Positions 34,748 to 43,673 of a stretch of 64,000 bases of DNA are shown here, one piece after another. Source of the stretch: Marinilabiliaceae bacterium JC040 (GTDB taxonomy: Bacteria; Bacteroidota; Bacteroidia; Bacteroidales; Marinifilaceae); assembly GCA_022496785.1 (NCBI GenBank), contig SNAP01000010.1, positions 1-64,000 on the forward strand, given 5' to 3'. The notes beneath the pieces are model-generated. The model saw only the letters and a list, made by a program, of their open reading frames with translations. It made no database searches and was not told where the DNA came from. The position numbers and the translations under genes were made by a program. The stretch's first letter is position 1. The number at the start of each line of letters is the position of its first letter.

Positions 34748-35751
34748 TGAATTAATTTATACATCATCTCGAGTAGTAGCTCTCCTCCATCAAGAGAGCC
34801 TACTCCTTCTCCCTTAGCTTTTAGGTCGAATTCTCTTAAAATCTCAATATTCTTTACAATCTTACGCGGAGTATAAATTTTTGTTGCAGCAATATAGTCA
34901 TCAACAAAATAAGGAGACACTCCCATTTCATTAGCTACAATATTCTTATTTTTTTTATTTGTAATAAAAGAATAAGAAAGAAGAGCCGTATAATAGGTAT
35001 AAAGCATAGATATTATCATTATTAAAGAAGCATCTTTTGAATTCCCTATATAATACTCTACAATTCTATTTATTTTTTCAATATTTCTATTACCAATTGC
35101 CTTATACAATTCAAAAACATTATATTCTTTAGATATACCAACATATTTTTCAACATGAGAATCATCAATAATTTCTCCATTCTTAACATTCAAACGCAAT
35201 TTCTCTAATTCATTATGCATTCTGCTCAAATCGTTACCTATTGATTCACACAAAAGAGCAATAGCTTTCTTAGAAATATTAAAAGAATGTTTTTTGGCAT
35301 AAGTTGATATCCATATAGGTACTTGATTCTCGTATAGCTTATTAGATTCCATACAAGAAACAAATTTAGAAGAATATAATTTCTTAGCCCAGGCTTTACG
35401 CTTATCTAGTTTTGAGTTTTTATAACAAAGAACAAGTACAGTAGAAGCAAGAGGATTATCAATATAAGATGAAATCAATTCTAAATCTCTTAATTGCTGA
35501 GCTTCCTTTACAATAACAACTTGTTTATCTGCCATCATTGGAAAACGTTTCGAGGCACTTATAATATCTCTTGCAGAAACATCCTTACCATACATTATAG
35601 AAAGATTGAAATCTAGACTATCAGCAGGAAGAAAATCTTCCTCAAAATAATTTGAAATTAAATCAATAAAATAAGATTCATCTCCTGAAAGGAAATATAT
35701 AGGTTTTATATTTTTTGATTGTATCTCTTTTGCTAAATCTGAATATTTCAT
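34744..35751 (-). CDS. holA: DNA polymerase III, delta subunit
   Basis: 335 residues. PIYFLSGDESYFIDLISNYF opens the clamp-loader delta fold, with DKQVVIVKEAQQL and IGNDLSRMHNELEKLRL at expected places. Delta opens the beta clamp (dnaN is at 24088). It follows the class IV aminotransferase by 2 nt on the same strand and overlaps amn at its 3' end by 4 nt. Confidence 0.92.
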   Translation of the reverse strand: MKYSDLAKEIQSKNIKPIYFLSGDESYFIDLISNYFEEDFLPADSLDFNLSIMYGKDVSARDIISASKRFPMMADKQVVIVKEAQQLRDLELISSYIDNPLASTVLVLCYKNSKLDKRKAWAKKLYSSKFVSCMESNKLYENQVPIWISTYAKKHSFNISKKAIALLCESIGNDLSRMHNELEKLRLNVKNGEIIDDSHVEKYVGISKEYNVFELYKAIGNRNIEKINRIVEYYIGNSKDASLIMIISMLYTYYTALLSYSFITNKKNKNIVANEMGVSPYFVDDYIAATKIYTPRKIVKNIEILREFDLKAKGEGVGSLDGGELLLEMMYKLIH

Positions 35752-35753
35752 AT

Positions 35754-36605
35754 CTAAAAATATTGTTCTTTAAATAGTTTCTTTATACGTTTTGATAATG
35801 CTGAATAATAACGCGACGACTTAAACACATTCACAACTTGAATCCAAGATATTGAATTTGTTATAAAAATCTCATCTGCCTCCTCTAGATCTCTTACTGT
35901 TAAATGAGCATCATCATCTATATATATATCATTTTTCCTGAGCAAATTTACTACAAGATTCCTCATTATTCCGTTAATGCAACCACATTTTAGTGAAGGG
36001 GTATAACATTTCTCGTCTTTCACCATAAAAACATTAGAACACATTGTTTCACTTACCTCACCCTTTTCACTCAAAATAATACAATCGTCCAATTTATTTA
36101 TAGTTTTCCACTTTCCTGCAACGGTATATCTCAACGAACTAGAAGTCTTAAATTCTGATAAAGAAGAATATACATTCACTACAGAAGGACAAACATCTAA
36201 TTTTAATCTATGAGTATTTTCAAACGGACTTAATAAATCGAGAGGTTCACTTTCAATTACAAAAGAAACAGAATCGTCGGTAGGAGTATATAATCCTCCA
36301 TTATTTCTAAAAACTTCAATTCTTACTCTTGCTGTTTTTATATGATGATTCTTATTAAGCAATCTAATAATCTTTCTTCTAAAAAATCTATAATTAAAAT
36401 CATCAGGAATTTCCATATACATAGCACGCATACCATCATGCAAACGTTTAATATGTTCCTCAAGAGCTATACATTCAGTATATCTCACATAAACGGTTTC
36501 AAAAATGGCATCTCCATAACGAAAAGCTCTATTATGAGTAGAGAATTTCTTATCACCATAGAAATAATAATATCCATTATAACAATATTGCGGTCTTAGT
36601 ATCAT
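35754..36605 (-). CDS. Class IV aminotransferase (aminodeoxychorismate lyase/BCAT-like)
   Basis: 283 residues of PLP fold type IV: NRAFRYGDAIFETVYV, then the PLP lysine region SEFKTSSSLRYTVAGKWK, the acidic residue in SEKGEVSETMCSNVF, and GCINGIMRNLV. This pattern fits aminodeoxychorismate lyase (PabC) or a branched-chain/D-amino acid aminotransferase relative. The motifs do not separate these; PabC would place it in folate synthesis. It overlaps gmhB by 4 nt (ATGA) and is 2 nt before holA. Confidence 0.82.
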   Translation of the reverse strand: MILRPQYCYNGYYYFYGDKKFSTHNRAFRYGDAIFETVYVRYTECIALEEHIKRLHDGMRAMYMEIPDDFNYRFFRRKIIRLLNKNHHIKTARVRIEVFRNNGGLYTPTDDSVSFVIESEPLDLLSPFENTHRLKLDVCPSVVNVYSSLSEFKTSSSLRYTVAGKWKTINKLDDCIILSEKGEVSETMCSNVFMVKDEKCYTPSLKCGCINGIMRNLVVNLLRKNDIYIDDDAHLTVRDLEEADEIFITNSISWIQVVNVFKSSRYYSALSKRIKKLFKEQYF

Positions 36606-37099
36606 TTTAGGATTTTATCTATAATATACGAAAAATCTGTATTCTTTTCAATCTTATATCCAATAATACCTGCCGCTTCTGCTGCCTGTATATCTCTATC
36701 TCCATCTCCAATAAAATAACAATTATTTCTATCTAATTGATAATCTTCAACAGCTTTATTTATAAAATAGGGAGAAGGCTTTCTACACTCACATTTCTTC
36801 ACAGATTCATGGTGAGGACAGTAGAAAATATCTTTTATATAGACACCTGCATCAGATAACTTTCCTAACATAAAAGAATGTAATTTCTCTACATCATCAC
36901 AAGAATACAAGCCCTTAGCAACTCCACCTTGGTTAGTAACAACAAAAAGGATGTAGCCTGCATCATAAAGACGTTTCATATTTTCAATCACCTTAGGATT
37001 AAAAACAAAATCTTCTTCTTTATAAACATAATAATGTCCAATATCTGAATTTATAGTTCCATCTCTATCAAAAAAAACTGCTTTATGAGTGCTCTCCAT
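36602..37099 (-). CDS. gmhB: D-glycero-D-manno-heptose 1,7-bisphosphate phosphatase-like (HAD IIIA)
   Basis: 165 residues from the ATG at 37099. A frame opening at 37147 would add 16 residues that do not fit, while MESTHKAVFFDRDGTINSD is normal. HAD motif I FFDRDGTIN, motif II FVVTNQGGVAKGLY, the zinc-binding cluster CPHHESVKKCECRKPSP, and motif IV FIGDGDRDIQAAEAAG. GmhB supplies heptose precursors for LPS; close relatives act on histidinol phosphate, so the substrate is inferred. Overlap with the next gene suggests co-translation. Confidence 0.85.
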   Translation of the reverse strand: MESTHKAVFFDRDGTINSDIGHYYVYKEEDFVFNPKVIENMKRLYDAGYILFVVTNQGGVAKGLYSCDDVEKLHSFMLGKLSDAGVYIKDIFYCPHHESVKKCECRKPSPYFINKAVEDYQLDRNNCYFIGDGDRDIQAAEAAGIIGYKIEKNTDFSYIIDKILK

Positions 37100-37188
37100 T
37101 TCTGTAATATTTCTTTTAAATATAAAAACACCTATCTTTACAGACAAGGAATTATACTATTAGTGCTTTAGATATATAAATATAAAAA

Positions 37189-37647
37189 ATGGTTCAATTA
37201 AATCTTCCATCTTTCGACTTCAAAATTATTAAAAATGAGAATGGAAAACTATCTATTTTTGATGATATACGAAAGAAATATATAATAATCAGTCCTGAAG
37301 AATGGGTTAGGCAAAATTTTATTAAATATCTAATTCAATACAAAAACTTCCCTAAGGGTCTCATAGCATTAGAAAAAGGTATAAAAATCAATGGTAATCA
37401 ATTCCGTTTCGATGCATTATGTTATGATAACAATGCAAATCCATTAGTCATTATAGAATTTAAAGCACCAAAAGTCAAAATCACAGAAAAAGTCTTCCAA
37501 CAAGCAGCAATCTACAATATGAAACTAAAAACTCCATATCTAATAATGTCAAACGGCATATCGCATTACTGCTGTAAAGTTGATTTTATAAATAAAAAAG
37601 TCGAATATCTTAAAGATGTACCAGATTACAATTCATTAAAAAGTTGA
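37189..37647 (+). CDS. Stand-alone HSDR_N-type (PD-(D/E)xK fold) protein
   Basis: 152 residues. The core QFRFDALCYDNNANPLVIIEFKAP, with Asp and ExK spaced as in PD-(D/E)xK nucleases, matches the N-terminal domain of type I restriction R subunits (HSDR_N_2 family). No helicase or translocase follows and no hsdM/hsdS is near, so it is not a restriction system. Such short proteins are common in Bacteroidota and their role is unknown. The gene is divergent from gmhB, and its last 22 bases overlap the convergent acetyltransferase gene. Confidence 0.75.
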   Translation: MVQLNLPSFDFKIIKNENGKLSIFDDIRKKYIIISPEEWVRQNFIKYLIQYKNFPKGLIALEKGIKINGNQFRFDALCYDNNANPLVIIEFKAPKVKITEKVFQQAAIYNMKLKTPYLIMSNGISHYCCKVDFINKKVEYLKDVPDYNSLKS

Positions 37648-38156
37648 TAGAAAAATTCTGTTTCATATCCATCTTTTGTCCTTAACCAATCTTTCTTTTC
37701 TCCTTGTTGAACAAAATTAGCATTCTCAAAAAGATTAATACTTTTCACATTTGTCTCACTAATATCACAATATAAAGAGTGTAATCTAAGAATACTAAAA
37801 GCATAATTAACCATTAAACCTAAAGCCTCACTAGCAAACCCCTTACCTCTGTCGTCAATTTCTGCAATAAGAATTCCTACGCCAGCCCTATTATGATAAG
37901 GGTCGTAATTAAACAAATCTATTAAACCAATGGCTTTACCAGAGTCTTTAAGGGCAATAACTAAACGTAGTTCTTTATTTTCAAATAGATCTCTATGAGC
38001 TGTTTTAAGATACTCCACAAGAACATACCTCGACAATGGAGCAAATAAATTACTAACTGCCCAACCGTCCGTATCATTCTCCCACTGATATAAAATATCA
38101 ATATCCTCAGGCTCTAAGGCTCTTAAAAAAATGTCTTTTCCCTCTAAAATATTCAT
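37626..38156 (-). CDS. GNAT family N-acetyltransferase
   Basis: 176 residues of the RimJ/SpeG type: IFLRALEPEDIDILYQWEND at the start, IGLIDLFNYDPYHNRAGVGI in the middle, the acetyl-CoA loop DRGKGFASEALGLMVNYAF, and LHSLYCDISETNVKSINLFE. The acceptor is not deducible (a polyamine, a ribosomal protein or a small amine are options). The gene overlaps the convergent HSDR_N gene by 22 nt. Confidence 0.85.
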   Translation of the reverse strand: MNILEGKDIFLRALEPEDIDILYQWENDTDGWAVSNLFAPLSRYVLVEYLKTAHRDLFENKELRLVIALKDSGKAIGLIDLFNYDPYHNRAGVGILIAEIDDRGKGFASEALGLMVNYAFSILRLHSLYCDISETNVKSINLFENANFVQQGEKKDWLRTKDGYETEFFYQLFNEL

Positions 38157-38235
38157 AAATGCTACACTATATATAAAGCAAACTTATATATAATATAGCT
38201 ATATTTGTTCAAATAATTATAAAATTTACAAACAA

Positions 38236-39417
38236 ATGAGAAATAGAGTTCTTCTTACATCTCTTTTAGTATGCAGTATTATCTTCTCTGCAAGTGCTAA
38301 AAAGAAAACAAAAAAACAATCTTACATCTTTAAAGATGTTATTACCAATCCTGTAACAAGCGTAAAGAATCAGCAAGCTAGTGGTACATGCTGGTGCTTC
38401 TCTGGACTTTCATTCTTAGAATCAGAATTGTTGAGAATGGGAAAAGGTGAACACGATCTTTCAGAAATGTTCTTAGTAAAGAAAAGCTATATAGTAAAAG
38501 CAAAAGACTATATCAGATATCATACTAACATGACATTTTCACAAGGTGGAGAATCTGGTGATGTTATGGAAATGATAGCAAAATATGGTGTTATGCCAGA
38601 AAAAGAATTCCACGGTCAAAACTACGGAGAAAAGATGCACCGTCACGGAGAAGTAGAATCTGTATTGAAAGGTATGCTAGATGCAGTTGCTAAAAACAAA
38701 AACAGAAGATTATCAACAGCTTGGTTTAGAGCTTTTAACAATGTAGCAGATGCATATTTTGGAAAAGAAGCTAAAACTTTTAATTACAAAGGAAAAGAAT
38801 ATACTGCAATTTCTCTACGCGATGAACTAGGATTAAATCCTAGCGATTATGTAGAAATTGGTTCTTTCTCTCACCACCCATTCTACACATTATGCGATTT
38901 TGAAGTAGAAGACAATTGGATTCATTCAAAGATTTACAATTTACCAATAGACGAATTCATGAAATTAATGGACTCTTCATTAAAAGATGGATACACTCTT
39001 CTTTGGGGTTCTGATGTTAGCGAAAAAGGATTCCATTCTCGTGAAGGATATGCAGTTCTTCCAGCAAAATCTTCTTCTGAAACAGATAATTTAGAAATGG
39101 CTAAATGGGAAAAACTATCTAAAAAACAAAAAGCTAGTGGTTTATACATTAAAGAACAAAAAGTAACTCAAGAGTCAAGACAAAAAGGTTTTGATAACTA
39201 CACAACTACAGACGACCATGGTATGCATATGGTAGGTATTGCTAAAGATCAATTTGGTAAGAAATACTATAAAATTAAAAACTCATGGGGAGAGTATGGT
39301 AAATATAAAGGTTATTTCTATGCTTCTGAAGCATTTGTAAAAGCTAAATCAATGACTTATATGGTTCACAAAAATGCTATTCCTACTGCTTTAAAAGCTA
39401 AATTAGGTATCAAATAA
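38236..39417 (+). CDS. C1 family peptidase, bleomycin hydrolase/aminopeptidase C-like (copy 1)
   Basis: 393 residues with a signal peptide (to about SASAKKK). The papain-fold triad is visible: Cys52 in ASGTCWCFS, His331 in DDHGMHMVGIA and Asn349 in IKNSWG. The length and the inserted block (about 85-220) are those of PepC/bleomycin hydrolases rather than papain. Family enzymes remove N-terminal residues and act as oligomers. The signal peptide suggests a periplasmic location. A second copy of the same length lies at 44750, and the two share SVKNQQ, GTCWCF, DLSEMF and LGIK at the end. Confidence 0.9.
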   Translation: MRNRVLLTSLLVCSIIFSASAKKKTKKQSYIFKDVITNPVTSVKNQQASGTCWCFSGLSFLESELLRMGKGEHDLSEMFLVKKSYIVKAKDYIRYHTNMTFSQGGESGDVMEMIAKYGVMPEKEFHGQNYGEKMHRHGEVESVLKGMLDAVAKNKNRRLSTAWFRAFNNVADAYFGKEAKTFNYKGKEYTAISLRDELGLNPSDYVEIGSFSHHPFYTLCDFEVEDNWIHSKIYNLPIDEFMKLMDSSLKDGYTLLWGSDVSEKGFHSREGYAVLPAKSSSETDNLEMAKWEKLSKKQKASGLYIKEQKVTQESRQKGFDNYTTTDDHGMHMVGIAKDQFGKKYYKIKNSWGEYGKYKGYFYASEAFVKAKSMTYMVHKNAIPTALKAKLGIK

Positions 39418-39440
39418 TATACTAAGCATATATATAAACA

Positions 39441-39475
39441 AAGAGGTTGCTGTTATAATTGAACTGCAACCTCTT
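39441..39475 (+). terminator. Terminator after C1 peptidase copy 1
   Basis: Perfect 10-bp arms aagaggttgc (39441-39450) / gcaacctctt (39466-39475), 20 bases after the stop; the tail is only moderately T-rich. It may also end the convergent small membrane gene. Confidence 0.65.
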
Positions 39476-39504
39476 ATTTGTTAAAATATATATGTCTAGG
39501 AAAT

Positions 39505-39693
39505 TTATTCTTGCATAGTGTCTCTATTTCCAAAAGCTTTAATTGTAAAAGTCATCAGTAAAGCAAAAATAACACTAGCTCCTATTATATAATAAATACT
39601 CCAATCTAATTTAAATAGTAATATTAGTGTCATAAATGTTGAATACGTCATAAAGAATTGAATTAATAGATTTTGATTTTTAACTTTTCTCAT
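39505..39693 (-). CDS. Small two-helix membrane protein
   Basis: 62 residues with two hydrophobic stretches (about 10-27 and 33-50), basic N-terminus and charged end. No family recognised. It lies between a terminator and the lptF/G gene, and a shorter ORF just upstream has a similar segment (LF.L.W..Y.I...S.IFA), see 39852-39968. A TACTTTTG-type box on the minus strand (39733-39726) is a possible promoter element. A small membrane protein of unknown role is the safest description. Confidence 0.55.
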   Translation of the reverse strand: MRKVKNQNLLIQFFMTYSTFMTLILLFKLDWSIYYIIGASVIFALLMTFTIKAFGNRDTMQE

Positions 39694-39851
39694 AGCCTTA
39701 TTATTTTACTGTTTTATTACTTATTCAAAAGTAAATCAAAATATTAGACTGAAAAATTTTCTATTGATCTTTAACGTTTTTATAACATGGTTTTAAATAT
39801 TTAACAAACAAATGTATTCTACAACACTGTTTATCTGATTTAGGTCTTCTA

Positions 39852-39968
39852 TTATTTCTTAGTATTAGAAAAAAAGATAGTTGCTACACTTGTTATTATT
39901 GCAAATATAAAAGAAGATAGAACTATAGGGTATGGTCCCCAATTTAAATCAAACAATAATTTTTTCAT
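39852..39968 (-). CDS. Candidate 38-residue membrane microprotein
   Basis: A complete ORF too short for usual gene finders: MKKLLFDLNWGPYPIVLSSF, then IFAIITSVATIFFSNTKK. One clear membrane helix flanked by lysines. The run LFDLNWGPYPIVLSSFIFA resembles LFKLDWSIYYIIGASVIFA in the 62-residue neighbour downstream, suggesting related small proteins. No promoter was confirmed. Confidence 0.4.
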   Translation of the reverse strand: MKKLLFDLNWGPYPIVLSSFIFAIITSVATIFFSNTKK

Positions 39969-40210
39969 ACATAGCTTCTTCTCAAAATTTTATATTAGAG
40001 TATGGTATAAAAATTTCTATATAAATATTATAACAATAAAATAAATTCCATTTTTAATTAATAACTAACAATAAATAAAAAATTTACCAAAAGAATTTCT
40101 CCCTCTCTTCGATATTGAAAACTATAATTTCTCCCTACCCTCTCCGTATCAAGTCCGTATTAACCCCCACTTATAACGAAGAAAGTACACCAGAAGTACA
40201 GTATAGAAAC
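39969..40210. other. Intergenic stretch with short direct repeats
   Basis: No gene is supported; a 74-codon plus-strand ORF starting at 40115 runs into the lptF/G gene and its terminator and is rejected. aatttctccct occurs at 40094-40104 and 40127-40137, tccgtat at 40143-40149 and 40154-40160, and aagtaca twice near 40183-40200. This is similar in texture to the repeats at 2690-2755. Confidence 0.45.
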
Positions 40211-40258
40211 AAAAAAAAGATATACAAAACGAGAAAGAATTTTTCGCCTTGCATATCT
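40211..40258 (-). terminator. Terminator of the lptF/G-tgt unit
   Basis: Arms agatat (40218-40223) / atatct (40253-40258) extend through caa/ttg and cga/tcg pairs with small mismatches. A run of eight A at 40211-40218 gives a T-run on the minus strand. Confidence 0.75.
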
Positions 40259-40283
40259 TTTGACATGATATTTTATGATAACC

Positions 40284-41360
40284 TTATTTCGGTGCTTTCA
40301 AATATAAATATACAGCTATCACTGAATAAATTATATTAGGGAGCCATACTGCTAGCATGGGATCCATATTTCCATTAGTGGCAAACACTGATGATAATTG
40401 TTGGAATAGAATATACGAGAAACTTAGAGCAATACCAATTCCCAAATGCATACCCATCCCACCACGCATTTTACGCGCTGAAAGTGAAACTCCTATCAAA
40501 GTTAAGATAAATGTTGCAAATGCAGAGGCTAATCTCCTATAATTTTCTATTTCGAGGGGTACTATATTACTAGCTCCTCTCATCTTTTGTTGCTCTATAT
40601 ATTTCTCTAGCTTAGGAGTATTCATTGTTTCACTAACATCGGCTCTACGAGAAAATTCTGTGGTAGAGAATGGTAATAATGTATCTAATCTCTCACCCTT
40701 CCTTGTAGTCTCTTTATCTCCAAGAAAATCACGAATGATATAGTTATGTATCACCCATTTCTTTTTCTTTTCATTCCACACAATCCTGTTAGATGTTAGT
40801 TTTCTCTTTATATTAGTTCCATCAAACTCATCCATTGCAAAGAAATATCCTGTATTTGTTGTTACATTATAACTGTTCATATAGATATATGTTCCAGGAT
40901 GAATTTGTCTATGAATATTGTTCTCTCTATTAGTAAAACTACTTCCTATATAATTATCCCAAAACTCAAGACGAGTCTCTGATGCATAGGGTATTATAAA
41001 ACTTGATAGAGCATAAGATATCCCTCCTATTATTAAAGCTGCATAGAAATAGGGACGCAAAATCCTCCTAAAACTTATTCCACTACTAAGCATTGCAATA
41101 ATCTCGGTGTTGGAGGCTAGTTTAGATGTGAAGAATATTACTGCTATAAATGTAAATAGTGCTGAAAACTGATTTACAAAGAATGGTATCCAGTTCATAT
41201 AATAATCGAATATTATAGCTCTTAATGGAGCTTCTCTTTCTATGAAATCTTCTATCTTTTCAGAAATATCAAAAACTACGATAATACATATCAATAGTGC
41301 TATCGAGAATACAAAAGTCCCTAAGAACTTTCTCATTATATATGCATCTAACTTCTTCAA
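40284..41360 (-). CDS. LptF/LptG (YjgP/YjgQ) family LPS export permease
   Basis: 358 residues. MKKLDAYIMRKFLGTFVFSI is the classic family beginning. Three helices lie in the first 130 residues, a periplasmic beta-jellyroll follows (about 130-265), then three more helices. LptF and LptG form the membrane part of the Lpt complex that drives LPS to the outer membrane; which of the two this is cannot be told. It follows tgt by 19 nt on the same strand. Confidence 0.9.
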   Translation of the reverse strand: MKKLDAYIMRKFLGTFVFSIALLICIIVVFDISEKIEDFIEREAPLRAIIFDYYMNWIPFFVNQFSALFTFIAVIFFTSKLASNTEIIAMLSSGISFRRILRPYFYAALIIGGISYALSSFIIPYASETRLEFWDNYIGSSFTNRENNIHRQIHPGTYIYMNSYNVTTNTGYFFAMDEFDGTNIKRKLTSNRIVWNEKKKKWVIHNYIIRDFLGDKETTRKGERLDTLLPFSTTEFSRRADVSETMNTPKLEKYIEQQKMRGASNIVPLEIENYRRLASAFATFILTLIGVSLSARKMRGGMGMHLGIGIALSFSYILFQQLSSVFATNGNMDPMLAVWLPNIIYSVIAVYLYLKAPK

Positions 41361-41379
41361 ATCTTGGAGTATTTTTGTT

Positions 41380-42510
41380 TTATAATCTTCTTCCTAATTT
41401 TGCTACCATCATGTCTTTCCACGTTGTGAAATCACCTGCTTGAATATGCTTTCTAGCTTCTCTAACTAACCATAAATAAAAGGCTAAGTTATGAATACTA
41501 CATATCTGTAAAGCTAATAATTCATTGGCTTTCATTAAATGACGTACGTAAGCTTTTGAATATGTTGAATCGACATAAGATGTTCCATTAGGATCTAATG
41601 GAGAAAAATCTCTTTCCCATTTTAGATTCTTTATATTTATTGTCCCCTCAGATGTGAATATCATTGCATTCCTACCATTTCTTGTTGGCATTACACAATC
41701 GAACATATCTACTCCTCGGGCTATACCTTCTAGTATGTTTATTGGAGTTCCTACTCCCATTAAATATCTTGGCTTTTCTTGTGGAAGTACTTCGTTTACT
41801 ACTTCTATCATCTCGTACATTTGCTCCACTGGTTCTCCTACTGCCAATCCACCAATAGCATAACCTTCTCTATCTAAAGCTACTGCATGTTCTGCCGATT
41901 TAATTCGTAAATCTTTGTACACACATCCTTGAACAATTGGAAATAGAGTTTGAGAATATCCATATTTTCCCTCTGTAGAATCGAAACGTTTACAACATCT
42001 CTCTAACCATCTTTGTGTTAGGGCTAATGAATCTTTTGCATATTTATATTCAGAATCTCCTGGAGGACATTCGTCGAATGCCATTATTATATCCGCTCCT
42101 ATTGAACGTTGAATATCCATTACATTTTCTGGTGTGAAAAGATGTTTCGATCCGTCTATATGTGAACGGAATTCTGCTCCATTTTCATTTAACTTTCTAT
42201 TGCTAGATAATGAAAAGACTTGAAAACCTCCACTGTCTGTAAGTATTGGTCTGTCCCATCCATTAAATTTATGCAATCCTCCTGCTGCTTCTAGTACTTC
42301 TATACCTGGACGTAGATATAAATGATAGGTGTTTCCTAATATTATATCTGCATTTATATCCTCTTTTAATTCATGCATATGAACACCTTTCACCGAACCT
42401 AATGTCCCTACTGGCATAAATATCGGAGTTTGTATCTCTCCGTGATCTGTCTGTATTGTTCCGCATCGAGCTGAACTCTTTGCATCTGTATGTTCTAAAG
42501 TAAACTTCAT
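41380..42510 (-). CDS. tgt: tRNA-guanine transglycosylase
   Basis: 376 residues, the normal bacterial size. TDSGGFQVFSL holds Asp92, IVQGCVYKDLR and GGLAVGEP follow, and the nucleophile Asp271 is in MFDCVMPTRNGRNAM. It exchanges guanine-34 for preQ1 in tRNAs for Asp, Asn, His and Tyr. The usual zinc site CxCxxC before (Y)SRAYLRHL is not there: residues 305-315 read LDPNGTSYVDS. I recall other Bacteroidota enzymes being similar, but did not check. QueA is at 31875. Confidence 0.92.
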   Translation of the reverse strand: MKFTLEHTDAKSSARCGTIQTDHGEIQTPIFMPVGTLGSVKGVHMHELKEDINADIILGNTYHLYLRPGIEVLEAAGGLHKFNGWDRPILTDSGGFQVFSLSSNRKLNENGAEFRSHIDGSKHLFTPENVMDIQRSIGADIIMAFDECPPGDSEYKYAKDSLALTQRWLERCCKRFDSTEGKYGYSQTLFPIVQGCVYKDLRIKSAEHAVALDREGYAIGGLAVGEPVEQMYEMIEVVNEVLPQEKPRYLMGVGTPINILEGIARGVDMFDCVMPTRNGRNAMIFTSEGTINIKNLKWERDFSPLDPNGTSYVDSTYSKAYVRHLMKANELLALQICSIHNLAFYLWLVREARKHIQAGDFTTWKDMMVAKLGRRL

Positions 42511-42654
42511 CCTAATTCTAGATTTATTATCACAAAAGTAATAAAAAGATGTTATTTCTTAGCTTTCTATTTTTATAGCCTTAATAATTAGTACCTTTGT
42601 TCTGTATTTATTTTACAAAGAAAGCTTTTTTTAATCTATTTAATATATTTCTAG
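42511..42654. promoter_or_regulatory. Divergent promoter region of tgt and miaA
   Basis: TACTTTTG on the minus strand (42540-42533) could serve tgt and TACCTTTG on the plus strand (42592-42599) could serve miaA. Neither has a clear -33 element. Confidence 0.4.
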
Positions 42655-43569
42655 ATGTATAATTGTATTTGTGTTTTAGGAGCTACTGCTACTGGTAAGA
42701 CCTCTCTAGCAACAGGTTTGGCTTATAAATTGAATGGTGAAATTATTAGTGCCGATTCAAGACAAGTATATAAAGGAATGGATATCGGTACTGGTAAAGA
42801 TTTATCGGAATATTCTCTTAATGGAAAAGATATTCCTTTCCATATTATTGATAATGTGGAGGCTGGATATAAATATAACCTTTTTGAATATCAACAAGAT
42901 TTTATTAATGTGTGGGAAGATATGAAGAATCGCTCTGCTTTCCCTGTTATTTGTGGTGGTTCTGGACTTTATATTGAAGCCGTTTTAAAAGGTTATAAAC
43001 TTATTGCTGTTCCAAATAATGAAGAACTTAGAGATAAGTTAAAAGATAAATCTCTTGATGAATTAAGTGATATTCTTAAATCGTATAAAAAACTTCATAA
43101 TACCACTGAAGTAGATACTCATAAAAGAGCTATTAGAGCTATTGAAATTGAAGATTATTATACAAATCATCCAGAAATTGATACCTATTATCCAGAGGTT
43201 AAACCTTTAATTGTGGGTATTAAATTTGATAGAGAAACTAGAAGAGCGAGAATTACTGAAAGATTGCACGCTAGATTAGAAGAAGGGATGGTTGAAGAAG
43301 TCCGTTCTCTATTAGATAGTGGTGTTAATCCTGACGATTTAATTTATTATGGCCTTGAGTATAAATTTTTAACTCAATATATTGTTGGAGAATTATCTTA
43401 CGATGAGATGGTTCAAAAATTAAATATAGCTATTCATCAATTTGCTAAAAGGCAAATGACTTGGTTTAGAAAAATGGAAAAAGCAGGTTTTGATATTCAT
43501 TGGATTGATGGCGATTTACCTCTTGAAGATAAGGTTAATTCGTGCATTAACTTATTAAAAAACAATTAG
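42655..43569 (+). CDS. miaA: tRNA dimethylallyltransferase
   Basis: 304 residues. Walker A GATATGKTSLA (about 9-19), ISADSRQVYKGMDIGTGKD, PFHIIDNVEAGYKYN and GGSGLYIEAVL are the family motifs. MiaA adds the isopentenyl group to A37 of tRNAs reading codons that start with U, such as the Ser tRNA at 21108. Bacteroidota often carry two MiaA copies; this one has a TATGK rather than TGTGK P-loop. It starts divergently from tgt. Confidence 0.93.
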   Translation: MYNCICVLGATATGKTSLATGLAYKLNGEIISADSRQVYKGMDIGTGKDLSEYSLNGKDIPFHIIDNVEAGYKYNLFEYQQDFINVWEDMKNRSAFPVICGGSGLYIEAVLKGYKLIAVPNNEELRDKLKDKSLDELSDILKSYKKLHNTTEVDTHKRAIRAIEIEDYYTNHPEIDTYYPEVKPLIVGIKFDRETRRARITERLHARLEEGMVEEVRSLLDSGVNPDDLIYYGLEYKFLTQYIVGELSYDEMVQKLNIAIHQFAKRQMTWFRKMEKAGFDIHWIDGDLPLEDKVNSCINLLKNN

Positions 43570-43605
43570 AATGATAAATCTTTTTTTACAAAATCTCGCT
43601 TTTCA

Positions 43606-43636
43606 TTTGGTATGTAATAACAAATATGTATTTTTG
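43606..43636 (+). promoter_or_regulatory. Promoter of the pseudouridine synthase gene
   Basis: TTTG at 43606-43609, a 19-base spacer and TATTTTTG at 43629-43636: an exact consensus match, 37 bases before the ATG. Confidence 0.75.
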
Positions 43637-43673
43637 TGCCCGATTAGCGAATAGGCATATATAAATTTATAAA

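Noticed and set aside
37189-37647. Possible restriction-modification or defence locus
   Set aside because: Only the nuclease-fold domain is present; no methylase, specificity or translocase gene is in the window.
40115-40339. 74-codon plus-strand ORF upstream of lptF/G
   Set aside because: It overlaps the lptF/G terminator and 3' end, and its composition is not protein-like.
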